From Ceratopteris richardii (taxonomy: Eukaryota > Streptophyta > Polypodiopsida > Polypodiales > Pteridaceae), in assembly GCA_020310875.1 (NCBI GenBank), contig CM035407.1:72459221-72523220 (forward strand): 64,000 bases of DNA. The letters run 5' to 3'. Shown here piece after piece: positions 52,776 to 63,120 of the stretch (the stretch's first letter is position 1; every line of letters starts with the position of its first letter). Made by a program: the position numbers and the translations under genes. The notes under the pieces were generated by a model that did no database searches, was not told where the DNA came from, and saw only the letters and a program-made list of their open reading frames with translations.

Positions 52776-53138
52776 TTGATAGACATGCAATACATCGTCA
52801 ATATGTATATCATGCGTGGGCTGAATTTCGTGCTCAGTTTCAACCATATTTTGATGCAAATGTTCAGCCATATATGGCTATAAATTTCTAGCAATTCCAA
52901 CAATTTTTGGCTAAAAACGTTCAACCATGTTTGGCTAGAAATTTTGTACATTTTAAACTCTATTTTGCTGGAATTTTTCAGCCCTTTGAGCCCCAATTGG
53001 CTCATCTATATGGCCATAGTTAAGCGCACCATCTTGGGACAAAGGCATGAGTGTATCCAACACATCTTATGAGCTATCTATTGGCTGTTTTTTGCATTCA
53101 AGCAGAGGGAAAACTGAATTTTTAGCAAATACCACATC
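52776..53138 (-). other. Degraded copia D interior next to C
   Basis: AT-rich sequence with a repeated TTTGGCTA-AAA-TT-type phrase (around 52850-52990). No frame is assignable. It corresponds to D's integrase-RT linker and may contain an internal expansion. Confidence 0.4.
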
Positions 53139-53760
53139 TCAACTCATAATAATTGTGCTCATCAATAGATGATACAAACGATATCCCTTAATTTCAAAAC
53201 TATAACAAAAAAAAATACATTTCTTTGCCTTGTCATCAAGTTTGTGACGTTGTTGTGATGGCGCAAGAGCATATGCCAAACAACCAAACACCCGCATATG
53301 CCAAACAACCAAATACCCACATATGACTAACCATAGGCTTATGTCCACTCCAAGCCTCATAAGAAGTAATGACTCTCAATGCTTTTTTAGGGCAAGGACT
53401 CAACACATAGTTTGCACACATGACCGCTTTCATCCAAAACTTATTAGAAATGTGCTTTCCTTTAACCATACATTGTGCCATTTCAATGAGTGTTCTATTT
53501 TTACGATTGGCAACACCATTTTTCTAAGGTGCATATGGCACTAGACATTGGTGTGAAATTCCTCTTTCATGAAGGTAACAAAATATACATGCTTCCCAAA
53601 TGATGGAGTCTTGACGGGACTGCATACATCACTATGAACAAGCTGCAATTTTCTTCGTGTGTGTATGACTATCTTTTGGAAAAGAAGCATGACGTATTTT
53701 TCCAAGATTGCAACTTTCACATGCATGCTTTTCAATAGACTCAACTGTTGGCAAACCAAT
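53139..53760 (-). pseudogene. pol: Copia D integrase
   Basis: Frames 53139-53360 and 53236-53481 hold VFGCLAYALAPSQQRHKLDD and AQCMVKGKHISNKFWMKAVM. 53541-53759 holds LVHSDVCSPVKTPSFGKHVY in the LVHSDV block with the first Asp. A deletion removes the middle of the core (RSDRGGEY is not found). A 24-bp duplication repeats the CLAYA/HMRVFG codons near 53280. Confidence 0.7.
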
Positions 53761-54381
53761 AACCATGTCCTTCTTTTTTAAGTGAAGCAAACTATTGAAG
53801 TTCAAGTGACCAAAACAAGCATGCCAAAGTTCCATTTTAGCCATGGAAGTAGTAATGAGCAACAAAGGCATTCGAGGCAGCCTCTTATATGTATCCATGC
53901 GATACAAACCATTACATAATGTACAGGATATCACGATAATATCACCATTACTGAAATCATGAACCATATACTTATCATCAACAAAATGTACGTGAAGTCC
54001 AGCTTTGGCAATCAGCAGAAATGAAATTAAGTTCTTTTTTATACCGAGTCCATACAATGTATTTTTCAAGATAATCACACCTCCATTTGTAGCAGTAAGC
54101 TCAATTTCTTGTACTCCAATTATAGGATAAGAGGCATTGTTTGCACACACCACACGCCCTCCTTTGGGTGCATCTCTCAAAGATGCAAAAAACCTTTTGC
54201 ATGAAGTTATGTGCTTTGAAGCACCACTATCAAACAACCAATCCAAATCAGCCTCACTCACAACCATACATTTGGAATGCACAAATGCATCATAATGACA
54301 TGTAACAACACATGCCCAAAAAGCTTGAGCCATGTTAGCTTCATCATTCTTTGAATTTGCTGAATTTTTAACAATAGACAT
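53632..54381 (-). pseudogene. pol: Copia D protease and GAG-pre-integrase
   Basis: A 249-codon frame. The protease active site is WLFDSGASKHITSCKRFF. The body follows as YPIIGVQEIELTATNGGVII and GIKKNLISFLLIAKAGLHVH. The GAG-pre-integrase motif is ELWHACFGHLNFNSLLHLKK, with CESCNLGKIRHASFPKD after it. Confidence 0.85.
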
Positions 54382-55245
54382 GTCGGATACCTTCTTCTTT
54401 TCATTGCGCTTAGCAAGCTTTCTACACTTATCAATAGTATGACCAGCCTTTCAGTAATATCCGCATCTCTTCTTTTGCAAATCACTATCACTAGAGGAAT
54501 GAGTGGAAGAGGAAGGTTGAGGATTTGGTTTTGATGAAACCAAAGCTAAACCATACTTGCTTTTCCCTTTTTGTGTGATAGCAAGTGCTTGTGTTCCCTC
54601 AATCAAACCACTCCTATTTACTCTAGATTCTTCTTGCAAAACAAGAGACACAACCTCATCAAAAGCATACATATTGGGATTCCCAACCAAACGGAGTGTA
54701 GTGGCAAAGCTTTGAAAAGATTTTGGCAATCCTTTCAACAATTTAGAGATGAGTGATGCATCCGGAATAATCTCATTTATGTTTGCAAATTGCTCTTTCA
54801 AGTCCTTGATGCATGTCACATACACATCCACTCCTCAAGTTGCTTCCTCAAGTATGCAACACGTGTTTGATTACGCATGGCATACAAAGAAGCAAGAGTG
54901 TCCCATGCCTGTCTTGCTATAGAACATGATCGAATGTGTGGAATTATATGATGCTTCATAGAAAGCACAATCAATGCATGAGCTTGAGCATCTTTTCCAA
55001 CCCATCTAAGCTGCTCCCATGTAGGTGGAGAAGGAGTAACCACTGTACTTGAAGAAGAAGCTCCATTTGTGACAGTAGATTGTGAAGTATAAGAACTTGT
55101 GTGGTTTTTTATCTACATCTACCACTATGTTCCAAAGTTTTGCAACAAGAAAATGCTTCATCATGTAAGACCATATTGGATAGTTGGTCCCATCAAGCTT
55201 ATCTTCAGCTTGAAGCATGCCAAACAAGTCATTGCTACCTGCCAT
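54382..55245 (-). pseudogene. gag: Copia D gag
   Basis: The ATG at 55245-55243 opens MAGSNDLFGMLQAEDKLDGT, parallel to A and B. It breaks after KKPHKF (frame change near 55100). It continues in frame 54816-55043 (WDTLASLYAMRNQTRVAYLR) and 54451-54831 (IIPDASLISKLLKGLPKSFQ). The zinc knuckle CGYY-stop-KAGHTIDKC (around 54440-54475) is interrupted by TGA and has lost its second Cys. Confidence 0.8.
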
Positions 55246-55570
55246 TTCACTAAAGAACAAGAATGTGACAAAATCTTTACTTCAACGAAAGCTGAAATTT
55301 CAACTAACAAATCGTTACTCTGAAGGCAATTCTGACTGCACAAATGTCTTTGAAATGGGGTTAAAACTCCAGGTGGCACATAGAGAAGACGGATGGTTAG
55401 GATAGCTCTCTCTATTAACAATGTTCAGAAGTGAAGTAAGAGTTGAATAATACCCCTAAGTACAATGTACCACCAGATGTGAGTGAATCATGTATGTGGT
55501 AACATGAGGAAAAAACCTCTAGCCAACACTAGAGTAAAAAGTGCCCATGTATAGGGAAAAGTTCAACGAA
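55246..55570 (-). repeat. Copia D leader and partial LTR
   Basis: Leader 55246-55421 matches the relic at 11.68-11.8 kb. From TGTTCAGAAG (55422) the sequence shares GAATAATACCCCTAAGTA with that relic. Its AAAAAACCTC-AAAAAGTGCCC stretch resembles the A/B LTRs. The end is not defined and the primer site is degraded (GCTCT-CTCTATTA). Confidence 0.45.
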
Positions 55571-56126
55571 GCTACTCGAGGAACACATAAGTATAATAGA
55601 ATTTTCCACATTGCTTTGAAATTCTTATCTAAAGAATTCACTAAAGTACCTTTTATTTCATGACTGGATAGTATGATTATTAACAAAAGAAACATATATC
55701 TCAAAAAAGATTCAAGATATATAAGCATATAGAAGATTTTCTTTCAAGAAATGTATTCTAATATATGTGATGTGCAATTGTATATTTTAGTTTATACAAT
55801 ACAAACTATTTACTTGTTCATATACATGTCTAGACTTGTTATTGTAGAGCTTTGAAATAACCATGAATAGCCCTCATAAATAATGAGGAGTTTGTTATTG
55901 TTTTCTTTCAATGCTTCAAAATGCTACTAAAACTTCCAAATATATTAACATATGCGTCCAATGACTTCATAATTGATCCACAGAAAGAGTCCAATTTGCA
56001 AAAATGTGTGTAATTTATTAGCTTATTTCTCATCCATGTCCTAATAACATATCAAATATCGCTACATGATATTGTTACATGAAGAACAATTACCAAATAT
56101 CGCTACATGATATTGTTACATGATAT
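55571..56126. repeat. Spacer with a ~41-bp direct duplication
   Basis: CAAATATCGCTACATGATAT followed by TGTTACATGA occurs twice, at about 56053 and 56094, just left of element I. No coding signal is seen in the rest. Confidence 0.6.
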
Positions 56127-57228
56127 TGAGAATGAGTTCTCCTATGCGCAACGAAAACGTGTAGTGAACCCTTGTATGTCCAGCACTTGGACAAATAGCT
56201 GCACCTTAGATAGCTTGCTGCTCTCAATAAAAAAACACAAATGGACATGTGCCTTTAATCAATCAAAGGAGAAAAAGAATTTGGACAAGTTCTGATTAGG
56301 AAACGCAACTAACAAAGATGAACTACCTGTCCACACAAGTATGCTGAAGAATTGAACTTCACTCTCGGATTGATAACTCCCTGAATATATATCCTTTGAA
56401 GAAGATATTTGAGATAGAGAAAAACGCACAAATAACTTTCCAACGAGCTAAAAATCAAGTAATTTGGATGAGTTTTGGTCAAGAAACTCAACTGACCAAA
56501 ATAGACCACATGCACACACAAGTATACTGAAAACTTGGACTTCACTCTCTGATGGATATCTCACAAAATATAAATCCTTTGAATGAGATATTTGGAACAG
56601 ATAAATCACATGCAAAGAGCTTTCCATCAAGCTAAAAATCAAGCAATGTGGATAAGTTTTGGTTGGGAGAATTAATCAACCAAAATAGACTACCTGTCTA
56701 CACAGGTATGCTGAAAAACTGGACTTCACTCTTTGACTGATATCTCACAGAATATATAAGCTTTGGAGGAGATATTTGAGATAGAGAAAGTACACGAGAT
56801 AATCTTTCCAATGAGTGTTTAAACCCAGAAATGGTTACATATACACTGAGATATGAGCTTCACAACAGAGCTATGTGCAAAATGACGTGCGGCTGGAAGG
56901 AGTCTATGGGAAGACAAAATGACAAGATGACCAGATCCGACTATTGAGAGCTCTTTCCTCTTTCTCTCCTTACTTAGAACGTGCTCCCACTCCACTTTTA
57001 TAACCAATGAGCATGTGAAGAAGTTTGTGCCTCCTTCTTAACTCACCACTTTGCCCACTACATGCCACTTACTACAAAGCAAATATTGTATCTTTTACTC
57101 ATCATGAATTTTGACTAGAGTTTTTTTTTTCTTTTTTTCTTTTCTCTTATTTTCCTTTATCTTTATATTTGGGAAATTCATCCAAGCATAGCTCATGTGA
57201 AAATGAGCTTGTACATCTATCTTCAACA
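56127..57228 (-). repeat. 3' LTR of copia I with internal tandem repeats
   Basis: 1,102 bp. It contains three ~182-185-bp tandem units starting near 56281, 56463 and 56648. Each has AGTTTTGGT or AGTTCTGAT, ACTTCACTCT and GAGATATTTG. Confidence 0.92.
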
Positions 57229-57608
57229 CTCCCCTTGAAGCTCATTTGGGAGTTATCTTCAATCATGTCCTGCAAATTTATCACATCCTTGAAACCTTTG
57301 AGTTTAGAAGCATCCAAGTACTTTGCAACATGCTCTTTGGTTCTGACGAACTTTATCTCCACATCTTTTCTCAATACCTTCTCCCTTACATAATGGTAGT
57401 GGACCTCTATGTGCTTGCTCATTGCATGAAACATAGGATTGCTTGCCAAGTAAATACTTGACATGTTATCACCGGATATAGGGATGGTTCCAACTTGCAC
57501 TACAAGATCACCCAAAAGTTTTTTAATCCACATTGCTTCAAATGTGGCAAATGCTAATCCTCTATATTCAGCTTCCATGGATGAAAGTGCAACAGTTGGT
57601 TGTTTCAT
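57147..57608 (-). pseudogene. pol: Copia I RNase H C-terminal part
   Basis: Reads KQPTVALSSMEAEYRGLAFA (Glu retained), ISGDNMSSIYLASNPMFHAM and SKHIEVHYHYVREKVLRKDV. The frame passes through the PPT and ends inside the 3' LTR at 57147. A few codons of the usual VADI-TKSL block are missing (HVAKYLDASKLKGF). Confidence 0.88.
57229..57245 (-). other. Polypurine tract of copia I
   Basis: Minus strand reads GAGCTTCAAGGGGAG abutting the 3' LTR. Confidence 0.7.
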
Positions 57609-58670
57609 TCAGCTCCATGTGATAGGTTTGCTTCCTATCATGAACACATAACCTGAGGTTGATCTCCTATCTTCCTTTGAACCTGTCCAATTAGCATCGC
57701 TAAAGCCTTTGACCTGCAATTCTTCATCAAACTTTTAAAACAAAGCATGATTAATTGAATGCTTTATGTATCGCAACACTCTCTTAGCTGAATTTAAATG
57801 TTCACTTGTCAAGGCTTGCATAAACTGAGAAAGTACACCAACAACATAAGACAAATCAGGTCTTGTAATGTTTGCATATATTAATGATCCTACAATGCTT
57901 CTATATATCATTACATCTTCCAACAGTTCTCCATCATTTGAGCAAATCTTTGTATTTGTGTCCATGGTTTGAGTAAGTGGTTTGCATTCACTCATTCCAA
58001 ATCTGAAAAGAACATCCAACAAGTACTTCCTTTGCATCAAGTAGATGCCACTTCTTCCATAAACAACTTCGATTCCTAAAAAATATTTTAGCTCTCCAAG
58101 ATCTAAAATTTTAAACTCCTTACCAAGCTTCCTTTTGATATCTTTAATCCCTATAACATCATTTCCTGTTATGCTGAGGTCATCGATGTATATGCAAATA
58201 TATACCTCTCTATTTTCTTCCTTCTTCATGTACAATGAAGGATCTGCACTACTTGGGTTGTATCCACACTTAGTTAGACATTCTACTTCAAGCCATAAAG
58301 TGCCTTTTTCAACCTGGAAAAAAAGTCTGGATATTTTTCATCTTCAAATCCAACCGGTTGACTCATGTATACCTCTTCTTGTAGTTCTCCATTGAGAAAA
58401 GCATTTTTGATGTAGAGTTGATATAATGGTCATCTCCTTGAAGCACCAATTGCTATTAATGTTCTGATTGTTCCCATCTTTGCAACAGGGCTGAAAACTT
58501 CATCATAATCTATGCCTTGTGTTTGTTTAAATCCTTTGGCAACTAATCTAGCTTTAGATCTAGTTAGTGAACCATCATCATTCCTCTTTACTTTAAACAC
58601 CCATTTGTTTGGAACAACATTCCTTTTGTGTGCAAGCTTCTTCATATGTCTCAGGCTCTTTGTCTTTGAT
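57609..58670 (-). pseudogene. pol: Copia I reverse transcriptase
   Basis: Frame 58430-58645 holds [20 protein letters not shown] and [20 protein letters not shown]. Frame 57735-58235 holds VYICIYIDDLSITGNDVIGI (YIDD active site) and ILDLGELKYFLGIEVVYGRS. Intervening frame 58236-58429 encodes the KALYGLKQ region with stops. A stop near 57735 separates RNase H. Confidence 0.88.
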
Positions 58671-58673
58671 AAC

Positions 58674-59931
58674 CTACATCATGTATGCAAAATGTTTTGC
58701 CATGAAACTATCATAACTCAGCCTTTGAGATGGATACCTTGTCCTTGAAGATCTTCTTTCATTGCCTTTAGAAAGTTGCTTCTTTAACCTATTCAGCTTT
58801 ACCTGCGGAGTGATTACCTCTTGATATTCTTCTTCACTTGCATCTATCTCACTGTTTGGAGTAGCACTTGCTTCTTCAACTCTACTATGAGCTGAATTTG
58901 GAGACAAAGAATTACTCCCCCTCCATGTTGAACATTCTTCATTCGATGTAGATGCCTCTGGACCTGAAACCTTCGTGCTTGATTGTTGAACTTCTCTTTG
59001 ATTTGTTCATCTTTTCCTTTTCTTTATCTTCATACCATGGTCTTAGTTCATCAAAGACCACATCTCGCGAGACTCTTACTTCCTTTGTTCTACGGTTGTA
59101 ACACTTGTATCCTTTTTGCTCCGTCGAGTAGCTGATGAAAATGCATTTTTCTAACCTTGGTTCCATCATTGTTCTAACTTCTTGTCGAATGTGAACAAAG
59201 CAAACACATCCAAACACTTTGAGGTGTGTAAGATCAGGTTTCTTACCAGAATATACCTCCTCTGGAGTCAAGTGATGTATTACCGATGTTGTGCACCTAT
59301 TCATCAAGTAAATGGCAGTTATGGTAGCTTCAACCCAATAGTACAATGGTACCTTCATCTCGTTGAGCATGCATCTTGCAATTTCAGCACTTTGCCTATT
59401 TTTCCTCTCAGCTACTCCATTTTGTTGTGGTGTAAACCTACAAGTAAAATGCCTTTTGATCCCATTCTCTTGTAGAAAATCTGAAAATTCTTTGGAGAAG
59501 TATTCTCCTCCACCATCGGACCTTAAGGTTTTGATAGACCTTCTTGTTTCTTTTTCAACTTCAACTTTGAATCTTTTGAATATAGAAAACACCTCTGATT
59601 TTTTCTTCAAACAAAATAGCCATACCTTTCTTGAGTGATCATCAATGAAGGTGACAAAAAATCTATTACCATCCATTGATGCCTCTTGGGTTGGTCCCCA
59701 TACATCCGTATGTATCAAGTCCAAGACATTTGGGGCCACATAATTGCTCCTCTTGAATGGATGCCTCGTTTGCTTTCCTAGTTGACAAGCTTCACATAAC
59801 TCATGTAGTCCAATGCTATTAAATTTTGGAAGACCTCTTACCACTTCATGTTTGCTCATGTGCTTCAGCTTTGGAATGTTGATGTGTCCTATTCCAACTC
59901 TAAAATCTTTAAAATCTTCTTGTTCCCACAT
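58674..59931 (-). pseudogene. pol: Copia I integrase and linker
   Basis: The 330-codon frame 58939-59931 has CEACQLGKQTRHPFKRS (zinc-binding), VLDLIHTDVWGPTQEASMDG (Asp), TLRSDGGGEYFSKEFSDFLQ (Asp) and QQNGVAERKNRQSAEIARCM (Glu). The core is thus complete. The Glu-rich linker continues in frame 58674-58907. Confidence 0.92.
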
Positions 59932-60400
59932 TGAATGTACATGACCTTTCCATGTGGATGTTGGACGTCCAAAGTGAACATCCTTCCTTCTCTTCTACCT
60001 CGAGCAATGACCTTGAAGCCTTCCTTTGGATTCTTTATGAAGCACCCATTCTCATTGAATATGACATGATAACCCTTCTCTACCATTTGTCCTACTGAAA
60101 TCAAGTTCTTTGAAATTGTAGGAAGGTGAAGAACATTAGATAGTACCTTTGCTCTGCTTGTATCTCCAAGCCTTACATCTCCAATATGTTCAATCATGTG
60201 TTGAGTATCATCACCTGTTTCAACACATCTTTTTGCACTTGGTACCTATAGATTAGTGAACAAACTTCCTTGGCATGACATATGATTACTACAACCTGAA
60301 TCAATGTACCAAATTTTTTTCATCTTCACAAGAGCTTCTATACTCATGTCTCATTGCAAGTAGTGTGTCCTTGCTTCCTTCACTTGACATGCTTGCATAT
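59889..60400 (-). pseudogene. pol: Copia I protease and GAG-pre-integrase
   Basis: Frame 59889-60197 reads LGDTSRAKVLSNVLHLPTIS and KNLISVGQMVEKGYHVIFNE, the region between protease and integrase. Upstream (60200-60330) a degraded WYIDSGCSNHMSCQ-like protease can be read with stops. Confidence 0.75.
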
Positions 60401-61317
60401 TTTCTTTGGCTCCTTTGATTGCCTCCATTTGGTCTTCCATTCTTCAGCCAACAATCACTAGCATAGTGTCCTACTTTAACACAATGATAGCATGTTATGC
60501 CTTTATGAGAATTGTAGGAGCTTTGGCCTCATCCTCTACTTCTACCTCGACCTCTTCCTTGTATGTTGGCATTTGATGAATCCTTGTTGTCTTTTGAATT
60601 GTTTTGATTTTAGTTGGAGTTGTTGTGACCTCTTCCTTTTCCTCTTGAGCCTCCTCTTGAGTTCCTTCCTTTACCTCGACCTACATATAACATTTGGTTG
60701 TGGTTGTCCTTTCCGTTGGGGCCACCAAAGCTAAGCTCTTATGTGACTAGATGAGGGATTAGTCGTTCAAAACTTGGACATGCATCTTTCAAGTTAATGG
60801 AAGTTATAAAACACTTCCATCTTTCATCTTCTCTCACTCCATTGAGAGTATACCACACAAGATCTTCATCTTCAACCATTGTGCCAATAGAAACTAAAGC
60901 ATTTCTTAGATCCTTAATCTTCAAAGTATATTCAGCTATGGATTGACTCGAACTTTTCTTGATTGTATTCAAATCATTCTTGAGTTGAAGTTTCCTAGCT
61001 TTGGTATTTGTTGAATACATCCTTTCAAGCGCTTCCCAAGCATCCTTAGCTTTCTCTAGATGTTGAATATGCCCTACCATGGCATTATTAATGACTTGTG
61101 AAATGAGGAACATGACTCTCCTATTCCTCTCTCCCCATTCTTTTGCTTGCCTCCTTTGGACTTCGGTGGTCGTGGCTTGATTGATTTGAGGTTAACCATC
61201 ATCGCCGCTCATAATACTCCACAAGTCTTTGCCCATTAGGTAATTGGTCATTCTAAACTTCCACACGGGATAGTTATCCTTATCCAATTTCTCTACTTCT
61301 TGACCCAAGTCACCCAT
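60401..61317 (-). pseudogene. gag: Copia I gag
   Basis: The ATG at 61317-61315 opens MGDLGQEVEKLDKDNYPVWK. A TAA follows the GDDG codons. The main frame (60739-61113) reads LEKAKDAWEALERMYSTNTK and YTLKIKDLRNALVSIGTMVE, the UBN2-type capsid. The zinc knuckle CYHCVKVGHYASDC lies near 60450-60500, beyond a Gly/Arg/Asn-rich stretch with stops. Confidence 0.88.
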
Positions 61318-61463
61318 TGAAGACTATCAAAAACTTTGAGAGTTACCTCGAATAGTTATATTGTCCTTTGCTCTTGCGTTTGTTAAGGTCCCCCTTGTTT
61401 TGTAGCTCCTCTTTTGCTTTGCTTTAACTCCAACTTTGTTGATGAAGCTTCAGGACCAAGTTT

Positions 61464-61475
61464 GCTCTGATACCA
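61464..61475 (-). other. Primer-binding site of copia I (tRNA-iMet)
   Basis: Minus strand TGGTATCAGAGC, perfect, four bases from the LTR. Confidence 0.88.
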
Positions 61476-61479
61476 ACTT

Positions 61480-62465
61480 TGGGGAATGAGTTCTCCTATG
61501 TGCAACGAAAACATGTAGTGAACCCTTGTATGTCCAAAACTTGGACAAATAGCTGCACCTTAGATAGCTTGTTGCTCTCAATAAGAAACTGAAATGGACA
61601 TGTGCCTTTAGTCAATCAAAGTAGACAAAAAGAGCTTCCTAACAAGCTATAAATAACTTAATTTGGACAAATTTTGATTAGGAAACACAACTGACAAATA
61701 TGAACTACCTGTCCACACAAGTATGCTGAAAAATTGAACTTCACTCTCGGATTGATAACTCCCTTAATATAATATCCTTTGAGGAAGATATTTGTGATCA
61801 ATAAAGTGCACACAAATAGCTTTCCAACAAGCTAAAAATCAAGTAATTTGGATGAGTTTTGGTCAAGAAACTCAACTGCCCAAAATAGAAAACCTACACA
61901 CACAAGTATACTGAAAAAGTAGACTTCACTCTCATATGGATATCTCATATAATATAAACGCGTTGAATGAGATATTCGGGATAGAGAAAGTACATGCAAA
62001 GAGCTTTCCAACAAACTAAAAATCAATCAATTCGGATATGTTTTGGTTGAGAAATTTAACTGACCAAAATAGACTACCTATCTACACAGGTATGCTGAAA
62101 AACTGGACTTCACTCTTTGACTGATATAGTGACATGCGGCTCGAAGGAGTCTGTGGGAAAACAAAATGACAAAATGACTAGATCCGACTATTGGGAGCTT
62201 TTTCTTCTTTCTCTCCTTATTTAGAATGTGCTCCCACTCCACTTTTATAACCAATGAGCATGTGAAGAAGTTTGTGCCTCCTTCTTAACTCACCACTTTG
62301 CCCACTACATGCCACTTACTACAAAACAGATATTGTATCTTTTACTCATCATGAATTTTGACTAGGCTTTTTTTTTTCTTCTCTCCTTTTCCTTTATATT
62401 TATATTTGGTAAATTTATCCAAGCATAGCTCATGTGAAAATGAGCTTGTATATTTATCTTCAACA
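61480..62465 (-). repeat. 5' LTR of copia I
   Basis: 986 bp. It is ~115 bp shorter than the 3' LTR, mainly because of a deletion after CTTTGACTGATAT (62125), where the left copy continues into CTCACAGAATATATAAGC and the following ~130 bp. Confidence 0.92.
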
Positions 62466-63120
62466 ATATCATCGATGATGTCAATAATAAAAAACAGGAC
62501 CTCTAGCTATCAAAATCAAGCAAGTAGACAACCGTCTTAGGGTTTTGGCACTTCCAAACTCGATGGAAGCATTAGTTTCTCCGAATTATGAACCAATCAT
62601 GGGATACAGTCACACAAAAACTAAGGTTGAAGATGGTTTCCTTTGTGTCCAAGATATCACTTCTTCTTCAAGCGACAAGTTCCATAAGGAGCTCTTATGT
62701 TACTATGAGATCTTTTAGGACTTGAATCTTCATAGACCTTGGTATTTATAGAGTTCTTGATATGTGGTACTGTAGCACGATGGTGATGGACATTCATGAT
62801 GAAAGTGGAAAGGTTTTGTAGTATATCTAGGTACAAAATCAAGGGCATGATTGTATTGATGGACGATATTCCTCTTTTGACTCTGATGATGATCCTTTCG
62901 ATGTGGGATGATGATTGTGGAAGTCTTGAACCCCATTTGTTTCTTCTTAGGACATTTGAATACCATGTGTTCATGCTCTCCACAATAGAAGAATAATCCA
63001 TTATATTGCTCTCCACAATAGAAGAATAATCCATTATCCTTTCAATGTTGTCTTTCCTTTGTTGTAAGTCACTTGACCCTGATGTACTAACTACATGGGT
63101 TTTGTTAGAGTTTCCTCCAA
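62466..63120 (-). pseudogene. gag: Gypsy gag remnant J with zinc knuckle and 33-bp duplication
   Basis: Minus strand reads YCGEHEHMVFKCPKKKQMGF near 62930-62980, the C-terminal half of a CCHC knuckle. The first Cys is replaced (FFYC). Just upstream on that strand, a 33-bp unit (GGAGAGCAATATAATGG-type) is duplicated in tandem at 62976-63008 and 63009-63041. This repeats codons preceding the knuckle. No capsid core or LTR is recognised. It is on the opposite strand from the integrase K that follows. Confidence 0.55.

Larger units (their letters stand above)
45120..55570 (-). mobile_element. Ty1/copia retrotransposon D, truncated and split by copia C
   Basis: D occupies 45120-46280 (RT) and 52776-~55570 (integrase, protease, gag, leader, part of LTR), both minus. 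Copia C sits between with a TTGAT target duplication. D is related to A/B in protein order (CYDTRV-like RT, DSGASKHIT protease) but diverged. Its left end is truncated inside RT at the E junction. Its right end has gag start 55245, a leader like the relic at 11.7 kb, and a probable partial LTR from ~55422 (TGTTCAGAAG). It is full of stops. Confidence 0.8.
56127..62465 (-). mobile_element. Ty1/copia retrotransposon I, full length but defective
   Basis: LTRs at 56127-57228 and 61480-62465 share GAATGAGTTCTCCTATG at one end and ATCTTCAACA at the other. tRNA-iMet site and PPT are in place for minus orientation. ATAT flanks both ends (56123-56126 and 62466-62469), a possible remnant of the target duplication. 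Gag, integrase, RT and RNase H are present in broken frames. It is similar in protein type to copia C (GDN-SS, STEAEY-like RNase H) but older. Confidence 0.93.
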
